Origin: Jiulongibacter sediminis
GTDB taxonomy: Bacteria > Bacteroidota > Bacteroidia > Cytophagales > Spirosomataceae
NCBI RefSeq assembly: GCF_001306455.1
Contig: NZ_LGTQ01000012.1
Coordinates: 1 to 64,000 of the forward strand
Length of the DNA stretch: 64,000 nt
Direction: 5' to 3'
Shown here: positions 52,179 through 59,088 of the stretch, one piece after another
Position numbering within the stretch: position 1 is the stretch's first letter
Layout: the number at the start of each line of letters is the position of its first letter
Position numbers and translations under genes: made by a program
The notes under the pieces: model-generated
Databases searched by the model: none
What the model was told of the DNA's origin: nothing
Seen by the model: the letters and a program-made list of their open reading frames with translations, nothing else

Positions 52179-53043
52179 CCTGCCAAAAGACTTCAACAAA
52201 GAGCTTCTTTTTCAATATTTAAGAAGATCTTCTGATGAAATCAGTTTTAGTCTGGAAGGTGAATCAGTTTTCAAGCTTTTCTTTTTTGCTACTAAAGTTG
52301 TGCTTTGCAAAATTGATTTCAATGAACGTCAAATCAGTGTTGACTTTTTAAAAAGCAATCCTAACACTCAGGAAAAAGAAGACATTGAAAACTATATCAG
52401 AGACTGGTTTGACCTCGATACCAACCTGAGTGCTTTTCAGGAAATGGCTGCTAACGATTTTATTCTGAGGCCACTTTTAAAACAATTCCCCAATCTCAGA
52501 ATCGTAAAATCGCCAGACCTGTTTGAAGCATTAAGCTGGAGCATAATCGGCCAACAGATCAATCTAACTTTTGCATACCAGTGTAAAAGGAGGCTTGTTA
52601 AATACTGTAATCGAAGCATAGAATTTGAAGATAAGACCTATTACGCATTCCCAACCCCTGAGCAAGTATTCCATATGGAAGATCAGGTTTATACCGATCT
52701 AAAGTTTTCTCGGCAAAAGGTCAGATATCTCAGAAAAGTTGCTGAAGCTTTTATCCATAATGAACTCTCTAAAAAAGAACTACAATCTCTCAGTTTCACA
52801 GAAGCTGAAGCCAGGCTTACCGCACTTAAAGGTATTGGAAAATGGAGTGCAAATTACGCTCTGATGCGTTGCCTAGGTTTCAGAGAGGCCTTCCCTATTG
52901 CCGACGTAGGACTACACAATGCCCTCAAAAAACACCTGAATTTAGACCATAAACCAAACCTTTCAGAAATCGGCGAATGGGCTAAAAACTGGAAAGGCTG
53001 GGAAGCCTATGCTACTTTTTATTTGTGGCATTCCTTATTATAA
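52162..53043 (+). CDS. alkA: DNA-3-methyladenine glycosylase II (AlkA-like, HhH-GPD)
   Basis: The 293-residue protein has an N-terminal AlkA-type domain and a helix-hairpin-helix/GPD core: LTALKGIGKWSANYALMRCLG, with the catalytic Asp248 in IADVGLHNALKK. It excises alkylated bases such as 3-methyladenine from DNA. The start ATG lies 17 bp inside the dehydratase gene in another frame, so translation is probably coupled. The Mpg glycosylase at 12037 is an unrelated second enzyme for the same kind of damage. Confidence 0.92.
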   Translation: MTLKIDLPKDFNKELLFQYLRRSSDEISFSLEGESVFKLFFFATKVVLCKIDFNERQISVDFLKSNPNTQEKEDIENYIRDWFDLDTNLSAFQEMAANDFILRPLLKQFPNLRIVKSPDLFEALSWSIIGQQINLTFAYQCKRRLVKYCNRSIEFEDKTYYAFPTPEQVFHMEDQVYTDLKFSRQKVRYLRKVAEAFIHNELSKKELQSLSFTEAEARLTALKGIGKWSANYALMRCLGFREAFPIADVGLHNALKKHLNLDHKPNLSEIGEWAKNWKGWEAYATFYLWHSLL

Positions 53044-53182
53044 AAAGTAACTCTACACCTTTTCAGAACAAAAATTAAGGTTATCCCCAAAACGTCTCGA
53101 AATAGAGCTAACATACCTCTAGCCATTTTGGCTCAGGGCTTTGCTTTACTCTTCGGTCCAAAGTAGTTTCATCGAAAAAAGA

Positions 53183-53656
53183 CTAGTTTGTAATTGTGTA
53201 AACCACCGTCGTTGTATGGTTTTTGACTTCCATAGTCACACTCATCCCCTTTAACCTATATTGCAACGGAATGTTATTATAGTTTTTACCTCCACCGACA
53301 CTTACAAACAAAAAGGGCTGGGGACTGTTTCCAATAGGCAGAAAGGTCAAACCACCGGTCGGTATGATATTGGGATTACCCGTACCAGTACCCGTCCGTT
53401 GCACCGAAAGTTCAAGATTAGGATCCCAGTCGATATCAATTTTATGAACCGAAACTGTATATGTCCCATTGTTCAGATCCTTTAAATCAAGCAATGTTTG
53501 ATTAGATTGAGAAAACAGGTCCTCATCATAATCCCTTCCGGCTTGAGAAATTAAAGTTGCGTCAAGTACAGTTTGCCAGCCAGAATTGACTGAGAGTGAT
53601 TGAGCTCCTGCAATGGCCGGGAACATTATAGAAATATATAATAGGAAATTTCTCAA
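53183..53656 (-). CDS. Putative fimbrial minor subunit or tip protein
   Basis: The 157-residue protein has a signal peptide (MRNFLLYISIMFPAIAGAQ) and a beta-rich mature part. It contains QTVLDATLISQAG, DLNNGTYTVSVHKIDI and a C-terminus TTTVVYTITN. That ending resembles the final strands of the two other small subunits (VTYTLVDN and LFTMIDN). It is the last gene of the cassette and overlaps its neighbour by 4 bp. It is probably a minor or tip component of the surface structure, a role inferred from position and the shared C-terminal strand only. No named family was recognised. Confidence 0.65.
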   Translation of the reverse strand: MRNFLLYISIMFPAIAGAQSLSVNSGWQTVLDATLISQAGRDYDEDLFSQSNQTLLDLKDLNNGTYTVSVHKIDIDWDPNLELSVQRTGTGTGNPNIIPTGGLTFLPIGNSPQPFLFVSVGGGKNYNNIPLQYRLKGMSVTMEVKNHTTTVVYTITN

Positions 53657-54165
53657 TTGTCAATCATCGTAAAAAGTACTGTTAACGTTTTACTTTCACT
53701 TCTCAGGACAGTAAAATCTGAAACTGATAAAGAATAACTCAGATTGTATCCGTTATTAACTCCTTCACCTGTATATGCACCTCCTATATTATCAATTATT
53801 GTCTGAGGGCTACCATTTAAAACAACTTGTCCTGAAGAACTACCCAGAGTTCCTGCACCCGTGCCGGAATACGATAAAGCGGTCAGTGTTAAATCAAGAC
53901 CATTAATAGCACCTCCAGATAATTCAGCCCTAACGCTTCGGGATACCCCCGGAAGGACAGCCGAACTGAAGTTTATCCATTTACTATTATTGGTACTTAC
54001 CTGAACAGACTCTCCGGCATCAGACGGGTTATTTACAGAGAGGTCAAAAGCACTGCTGTTAGGTTCAATATCCATGATCGCCACCGACTGTAAATTTAAA
54101 TTCACCTGGACGTTTTGTCCAAAACATGCGACAGATATCAATATGAACGAAAGCGTTAATCTCAC
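53653..54165 (-). CDS. Putative fimbrial subunit, paralogue of the first subunit
   Basis: The 170-residue protein has a signal peptide (MRLTLSFILISVACFGQ) and is clearly related to the 187-residue protein at 57750. Both share AIMDIEP/ALLDIEP, WINFSS/WINYSS, a glycine-rich insert, the IGGAYTGEGVNNGYNLSYSL versus IGSVYTGTGISKGHQLTYAF segment, and a C-terminus LFTMIDN versus TYTLVDN. This suggests a pilin-like Ig fold whose last strand is donated to a chaperone or neighbouring subunit. The start codon overlaps the barrel gene stop by 4 bp. It is likely an assembly-line subunit, but no direct homology to a named pilin was shown. Confidence 0.7.
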   Translation of the reverse strand: MRLTLSFILISVACFGQNVQVNLNLQSVAIMDIEPNSSAFDLSVNNPSDAGESVQVSTNNSKWINFSSAVLPGVSRSVRAELSGGAINGLDLTLTALSYSGTGAGTLGSSSGQVVLNGSPQTIIDNIGGAYTGEGVNNGYNLSYSLSVSDFTVLRSESKTLTVLFTMIDN

Positions 54166-56861
54166 CTCTTACTAGATGAAAGTTTAAATTCCTGTCCGGT
54201 AAAACGTACCTTTCTCTGAACCATATTCAGTGTAAAACTGGCCATTTCTGTTTTATCGGGTTCCACCTTAATTTTAACAATATTGTTCGGGATCTCATAT
54301 TCAGATTGAGAACCCGGCATATATACTTCCAAGGTCCAGTCTCCGGGCTTTACTTCCCCAAAATTAAATGTATTTCTACGATTTACACGGGTGACAAACT
54401 CTTCCTCTCCATTGGATAACTTGGCTAATATGAGAATATCTTCTCCTTTTTCTGATTCGTCAAAATTGTATTTTTCCTGAAGCCTGTAGGCAATTTCACC
54501 TTTCACACTTCCGGTTTTCACCAGCTCCACGTCAAAAACCATTGTCGTATCTGCTTTTATATCAACTAACAAAGGGCCACTTGATACTGTTTTCACACCT
54601 TCCAGCTCAAAAGTAGATGGAATGCTCAAGATATATTTTTCGGGAAGAATATTATTAAACTCAAAAGCCCCGCTCCCGTCAGATAAAACTTTGTAAGGAC
54701 CCAATTGGAGTAAAACTCCTTTTTTCTGAAGGTCATCATTAAGACCAATAAGTCTTCCTTTCAAGTGACCTATGTTTTTATTTTTGGCCACCGGGGCGTC
54801 AATTCTGAAAGCATATTTCATGGAGAAAAAGGTTGAGAATCTACTTTCTGAAAATGAAATCGGAATGTAGGTTTTACCGGCTACTACAGAAAGTTGATGC
54901 TTCCTGAAATCAAAGACCAGACTTCCATTGGTAAACCTTCGGCTTTGATATAACTGATCAGGCGTATAATTATTTCTGTACATCCCGTTCAGGCTTATTA
55001 CGTTATTCACATTTAGCCTTACATTCCCGCCAAAATAGATCAGGTTTTGCAGTTCATTTTGCTGAGAGAATTTACTGGTATGCATATACTCAAAATAGCC
55101 CCCTAGCCAGAACCACGATGTTATCCCAAATTCGGGAGCAACAGACGTATTAAATGAAGCAGTTTTTTCGGCAAAATCTTCTTTCAAAAGGTTATTCACA
55201 TATCCCATCCTCCCCGAAGAGGTTAGTGTAAACCGCGAAGAAGTATAGGTATAGGTTAGATTCCAGAAACTCTCTTTATAATGATAGCTCGCCGGAACCT
55301 GACGGTCTTCCCTCTCCTGCTGTGTGAGGTTAAAGAAGAACTGATTCTTCTGATTGGGCATATAACTCAGATAGACCATTTTAACCTTACTCAACGGCGA
55401 AGTCACAAAAACGTTAAGATCAAGACTAGGGTTAATGTTTGAGTTATTGGTATTTACTCCAGCACTTAAATGACTATTGAACTGATAATTTACAGAATTC
55501 AAAAGGAACCGGCTGTTTGTATAATAACCGTAGTAATTTTTACCCGCCTGAATAAATTCATTTCGCAATCTGAGTTTACCAAGTGAATAACTTAAACGGT
55601 TATAAATGGCACCGTCAATTTTAGCATTTGCATTGCCCATACTGGCTTCAGTAAATGACTCGAGTCCCTTATATTCAAACTTACCTGAAATACCGATCAG
55701 GTTTGACCAGAAACTTTTTTCACCCTGGACCAGGTTTTTTGACATATATCGCAAGCTCAGCTCATTGCCTCCTTTTAAAACTTTAGTATAGCCAAGCCCA
55801 AAAGACCCTTTTTGACTTTTAATAAATCTGGCATTTTGAATAAAAGCTACCCAACGGTCTTCACCAATTCTTTGTTCAAATTTCAACCCTCTACCGAATC
55901 GCCCAAACTCAAGAAGTTGCCCAAAGCGTAGCAAGTAGTCTCCGGCATCAATTTTATTTTTCTTGCTCTCATAGCTCAGAGAGTATTGATCATAGCTTCC
56001 AAGTTGAGGTAAATGAATGTTATTTGGCCCGCGAAGCAAAAAAATCACATGATGTTTTTTGTCAAAATCCAGATATCCATTTCCTGAAATATTGAACTGC
56101 ACCGAATTAAACCGTTGCTCTCCAAATGTGGAATTCAAATATTCAAGTCCCGCATTAATGGGTAATCTAAGATAGGGGTCAGCTTTTTTTGAATTATTAG
56201 AGTAAACCGGAATAGAAACTACACTATAAACCGGTTTTCTCCCTTCTATTTCTGCCGTTAAATCCACGGGAACCATCCAGCTTGACCTTTCTGAATAAGG
56301 TACATACTGCCTGACAAGAATTTCTGATGATGAATTTGGGGCGATAAAAAGAGTATCTCTACTATTGAGGACCTCACCTTTAGAAGAATGCAACAGTATC
56401 TTTTCGGTGGTATTTCCCAGATTTTGAATCAGAAATGGAGTAATCAAGGTGTCTCCTTCCTTTACCCATTCTTTCGAGTCCAATGGTTCCATTTCTAACT
56501 GAAAATGCTCTTTCACAGTCAAAGTGGCATTACTAGCCAGATATTCTTCGCCAATTCTCACAGAAAATCTTATCGGGTATTCTCCACTCAAGGTTTCTTT
56601 GGGAGTGGAGATCGTGAACATATACCTTTTTCCCCTTGTTCGTTCAAAAATCTTTTCAGAGAGTATTTTCCAATTCAGTGGTAAAACCAGCTGATGCTTT
56701 GCTTCAGAAGATAGTGAGCTATTCAGATCAAAAAAAAGAGTGGCGTGGGCACCAGGGCTAATACTCGAATGCTCTTTCACCAGTTGGAGAGCATCAATAT
56801 TCTGGGCACTGGTAGTGAAGACCACCAGAATAAGAACCACTATTTTGACGAAAGCTTTCAA
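54162..56861 (-). CDS. Large outer-membrane barrel protein with flanking Ig-like domains, usher-like
   Basis: The 899-residue protein has a signal peptide, an N-terminal Ig-like region (about 30-210, containing FLIQNLGNTTEKILLHSSK) and a long barrel (about 220-720) with strands such as NKIDAGDYLLRFGQ and GRFGRGLKFEQ. C-terminal soluble domains contain a CarboxypepD-like stretch (VLLQLGPYKVLSDGSGAFEF). The size and layout resemble a fimbrial usher, but I found no usher family motif. It sits between a chaperone-like gene and two subunit genes, as ushers do. The role is inferred from context; it could also be an unrelated transporter. Confidence 0.65.
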   Translation of the reverse strand: MKAFVKIVVLILVVFTTSAQNIDALQLVKEHSSISPGAHATLFFDLNSSLSSEAKHQLVLPLNWKILSEKIFERTRGKRYMFTISTPKETLSGEYPIRFSVRIGEEYLASNATLTVKEHFQLEMEPLDSKEWVKEGDTLITPFLIQNLGNTTEKILLHSSKGEVLNSRDTLFIAPNSSSEILVRQYVPYSERSSWMVPVDLTAEIEGRKPVYSVVSIPVYSNNSKKADPYLRLPINAGLEYLNSTFGEQRFNSVQFNISGNGYLDFDKKHHVIFLLRGPNNIHLPQLGSYDQYSLSYESKKNKIDAGDYLLRFGQLLEFGRFGRGLKFEQRIGEDRWVAFIQNARFIKSQKGSFGLGYTKVLKGGNELSLRYMSKNLVQGEKSFWSNLIGISGKFEYKGLESFTEASMGNANAKIDGAIYNRLSYSLGKLRLRNEFIQAGKNYYGYYTNSRFLLNSVNYQFNSHLSAGVNTNNSNINPSLDLNVFVTSPLSKVKMVYLSYMPNQKNQFFFNLTQQEREDRQVPASYHYKESFWNLTYTYTSSRFTLTSSGRMGYVNNLLKEDFAEKTASFNTSVAPEFGITSWFWLGGYFEYMHTSKFSQQNELQNLIYFGGNVRLNVNNVISLNGMYRNNYTPDQLYQSRRFTNGSLVFDFRKHQLSVVAGKTYIPISFSESRFSTFFSMKYAFRIDAPVAKNKNIGHLKGRLIGLNDDLQKKGVLLQLGPYKVLSDGSGAFEFNNILPEKYILSIPSTFELEGVKTVSSGPLLVDIKADTTMVFDVELVKTGSVKGEIAYRLQEKYNFDESEKGEDILILAKLSNGEEEFVTRVNRRNTFNFGEVKPGDWTLEVYMPGSQSEYEIPNNIVKIKVEPDKTEMASFTLNMVQRKVRFTGQEFKLSSSKR

Positions 56862-56909
56862 GAAGTTGGTTGTAGTGTAGTGATTTAAAGTTGTAATCCT
56901 TGGAGAGCC

Positions 56910-57683
56910 TTAAATCTCCAGAGAAATGTTGGACGCAAAAAGATCTTTACCATTATCCATTACCAAAACGGCTTCATAGGTTCCTTTTTGGAGGTTTTCA
57001 AGGACAAGCTTGTAATCTGAACACATTCTTGGGTATACTCTTCTACTAAGCCCCTTGATGGTGGAGATTTGCTCGCCGTCTTCATTGTAGACCTCAAGAT
57101 AGAGTCTTACTTTCTCAGAAAAAGCCCCATTGTTTTGAACGATCACATCAAGTGAAGGTGTTTCGGAATTTTCCATTTGAATATCTGCTACAGACAAATT
57201 CGATTCTTCATTGAAACCGATATCTGCGACGACCTGAATCCCGTATCGTACGATGGAATTTACAGAGACTCCATTGGATTGTTTTTCAGTGTACGGGTCT
57301 GTGCCCTCCACCATGATCATCGACCAATATGAACCTGTTTCAGCGTTTTCCGGCGTTTGAATTTTATAGAAGAAGGTAAATTCTTCACCGGCATCAAGCA
57401 CTTTTTCTTCAATGGTCATACTTAACCAATCTTCAAGGGAGTACTTAAAATCCTCGTGTAGAATGTATGAACTGTTTTGACCGCATTGGGTGATCAAATC
57501 CATTTTGTAAATCAGAATCTTCGTGGATTTCGCAGACTCATTTTTTACGATGATTTTACCCGTATCTTCCCCTCCTTTTGTTATGCCATGAACATGGGTC
57601 AAACCATTTTTAATAACAATAGACGCTAAACCTGAGTGAGTAGCAAAAAGACTGAAGGCGATTAGAACGAAGATTTTTTTCAT
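56910..57683 (-). CDS. Putative periplasmic chaperone of the fimbria-like cassette
   Basis: The 257-residue protein has a signal peptide (MKKIFVLIAFSLFATHSGLAS). Its first domain, about residues 25-120, looks PapD-like: GKIIVKNESAKSTKILIYKMDL, a Trp-containing EDWLSMTIEEKVLDAGEEFTF and GSYWSMIMVEG. The second domain has VQNNGAFSEKVRLYLEVYNEDG, RRVYPRMCSDYKL and KGTYEAVLVMDNG, like the second domain of archaic or CS1-type chaperones. It lies between the first subunit gene and the barrel gene. The chaperone role is inferred; alternatives are DUF916-like proteins. Confidence 0.65.
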   Translation of the reverse strand: MKKIFVLIAFSLFATHSGLASIVIKNGLTHVHGITKGGEDTGKIIVKNESAKSTKILIYKMDLITQCGQNSSYILHEDFKYSLEDWLSMTIEEKVLDAGEEFTFFYKIQTPENAETGSYWSMIMVEGTDPYTEKQSNGVSVNSIVRYGIQVVADIGFNEESNLSVADIQMENSETPSLDVIVQNNGAFSEKVRLYLEVYNEDGEQISTIKGLSRRVYPRMCSDYKLVLENLQKGTYEAVLVMDNGKDLFASNISLEI

Positions 57684-57711
57684 TAGAGAAAGCTGTAAGT
57701 GCGATAGAAGT

Positions 57712-57738
57712 AGCTGGCAGAGACATGCTCTGCCAGCT
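57712..57738. repeat. Intercistronic stem-loop between subunit and chaperone genes
   Basis: AGCTGGCAGAG (57712-57722) pairs with CTCTGCCAGCT (57728-57738) around an ACATG loop. There is no T tract on the minus strand. It could stabilise the upstream subunit mRNA or cause partial termination, as in pap operons. Confidence 0.7.
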
Positions 57739-57749
57739 TAAATGATTTT

Positions 57750-58313
57750 TTAGTTATCAACCAAAGTGTAGGTCACAGTAACGGCAGTACTTTTTGCTTT
57801 CAAATCAGCATAGTCTGCATCGTCAGCGTCAAAGGCATACGTTAGCTGATGACCTTTACTAATACCTGTTCCGGTGTAAACTGAGCCGATACCAGAGATA
57901 ATCTCCTGATCACTTGTTGAAAGTGTAATTTCTCCGGCAGAAGTTCCTTTAGTACCTGCACCGCCGGCAGCAGCAGCACCAGCAGTAACTTTAATGGTTA
58001 CACCATCAGGAATTGCACTTGCCTTAACATTTACTTTTCTTGATGTCACAGCCGAAGGTAAGATAGAGGAATAATTGATCCACAAATCTGTGTTATCGTC
58101 CGGATTATCAATCTTTTCACCCGCCTCAAGAGGTGTTGGTTGTGCAAAAGTTGATGAGAAGTTTCTTGTAGCGGCCGTTCCTGGCTCAATATCCAAAAGA
58201 GCGATGTTCGGTACCACTACTGTAATCTGGTGGTTGTCTGAGTTTGAGTCTTGTGCGTGAGCCAATGACATAACACCTACAACCAAAGCTGTCAGTGAAA
58301 TAATTTTTTTCAT
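57750..58313 (-). CDS. Putative major fimbrial-type subunit
   Basis: The 187-residue protein has a signal peptide (MKKIISLTALVVGVMSLAHAQ) and a beta-rich mature part rich in Ala, Gly, Ser and Thr. Motifs shared with the second subunit are VVVPNIALLDIEPG, LWINYSSILPS, IGSVYTGTGISKGHQLTYAF and a C-terminal VTVTYTLVDN. It has no cysteine. It is the first gene of the minus-strand cassette and is followed by a stem-loop, both as in fimbrial operons with an abundant first subunit. Its start at 58313 lies about 100 bp from three ATATAT boxes. The pilin role is inferred; the paralogy is seen. Confidence 0.7.
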   Translation of the reverse strand: MKKIISLTALVVGVMSLAHAQDSNSDNHQITVVVPNIALLDIEPGTAATRNFSSTFAQPTPLEAGEKIDNPDDNTDLWINYSSILPSAVTSRKVNVKASAIPDGVTIKVTAGAAAAGGAGTKGTSAGEITLSTSDQEIISGIGSVYTGTGISKGHQLTYAFDADDADYADLKAKSTAVTVTYTLVDN

Positions 58314-58412
58314 TTTTCAATTTTACTTTTTGATTCGTTTGATATGGGGCTTTCGCCACCGATTTCGGAAAATGGAATCCAAAAAGTATGCCAAATAGAA
58401 AAACAGCTTTAG

Positions 58413-58460
58413 ATATATAAAATAAAGTATTGGATATATGAATTTGGCTTTAACATATAT
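58413..58460. promoter_or_regulatory. Three ATATAT boxes at exact 21-bp spacing upstream of the fimbria-like operon
   Basis: ATATAT occurs at 58413-58418, 58434-58439 and 58455-58460, each followed by RAA. The 21-bp period puts the boxes on one face of the helix. They lie 100-147 bp before the subunit start, in the spacer divergent from the padR gene. They look like an operator array; the binding protein is unknown. Confidence 0.5.
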
Positions 58461-58669
58461 GAAATCAGAATTTTCAAATCCAAAAAGGAATCCGATTTCT
58501 GTACTGAATTTCCAGATAATGGAAACTTCGAACCAAGAAATAGGGTGAGAGTGCCCTTAGCTTCTAAGGAAGAATTTATGTATATACAAAAATATTTCAC
58601 CAATTACCTTGCATTGCAAAGTACCTTCCATTATGTTTGTATCAGAATTTGGTTTGAACCAGTTCAATT
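58461..58669. other. Non-coding part of the fimbria-padR spacer
   Basis: No convincing gene. A 64-codon frame on the minus strand (58409-58603) has poor protein-like composition and no signal. The segment should contain the promoter of the plus-strand padR unit. Confidence 0.5.
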
Positions 58670-58747
58670 ATGAAAAAGCTATTTAAAAACTTTAAGAGCA
58701 GCGGGGAATCTCCCTGCTGCTGCTTTCAACATCCAAAAACATTATGA
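58670..58747 (+). CDS. 25-residue cysteine-triplet peptide coupled to padR
   Basis: ATG at 58670-58672 opens a 25-codon frame (MKKLFKNFKSSGESP, then CCCFQHPKTL). Its TGA (58745-58747) overlaps the padR ATG (58744-58746). It is basic, with three consecutive Cys. The middle of the frame is also a G+C-rich hairpin (GCAGCGGGGA pairing with TCTCCCTGCTGC), so the sequence might instead be an mRNA structure. Translational coupling to the regulator would fit a metal- or redox-responsive leader peptide; that is inference. Confidence 0.4.
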   Translation: MKKLFKNFKSSGESPCCCFQHPKTL

Positions 58748-59073
58748 AAATTGAAAACGCCAAGGTGCAGATGCGAAAGGGGATCCTGGAGTATTGCATT
58801 CTGCGAATCATCTCCCGGGGTGAAATTTATGCCTCCGAGATTCTTGATGAGCTCATAGAAGCCAAAATCATGGTGGTGGAAGGCACCCTTTACCCCTTGC
58901 TGACCCGACTAAAAAATGCCGGACTGCTCGATTATAAATGGGTGGAATCAGCCTCAGGGCCACCAAGAAAGTATTATGTACTCACTGACACCGGCCAAGA
59001 GTTTCTGGAGGCTCTCGGCGATACATGGGATAGCCTCTCTTCTTCTGTCAACACCATCATTTCGAACAAATAA
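58744..59073 (+). CDS. PadR family transcriptional regulator
   Basis: The 109-residue winged-HTH protein has the PadR core ILEYCILRIISRGEIYASEIL, MVVEGTLYPLLTRLKNAGLL and RKYYVLTDTGQEFL, and belongs to the short PadR-s2-like group. Such repressors often control membrane-stress proteins. It lies 15 bp before the PspC/DUF2807 protein gene, a frequent pair in Bacteroidota, so it probably represses that operon and itself. Its start overlaps the stop of a 25-residue upstream peptide frame. Ligand unknown. Confidence 0.9.
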   Translation: MKIENAKVQMRKGILEYCILRIISRGEIYASEILDELIEAKIMVVEGTLYPLLTRLKNAGLLDYKWVESASGPPRKYYVLTDTGQEFLEALGDTWDSLSSSVNTIISNK

Positions 59074-59088
59074 GCTATTACTCAACAG

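Noticed and set aside
58409-58603. 64-codon minus-strand frame
   Set aside because: AT-rich spacer sequence covering part of the ATATAT boxes; no signal and no similarity that I can see.
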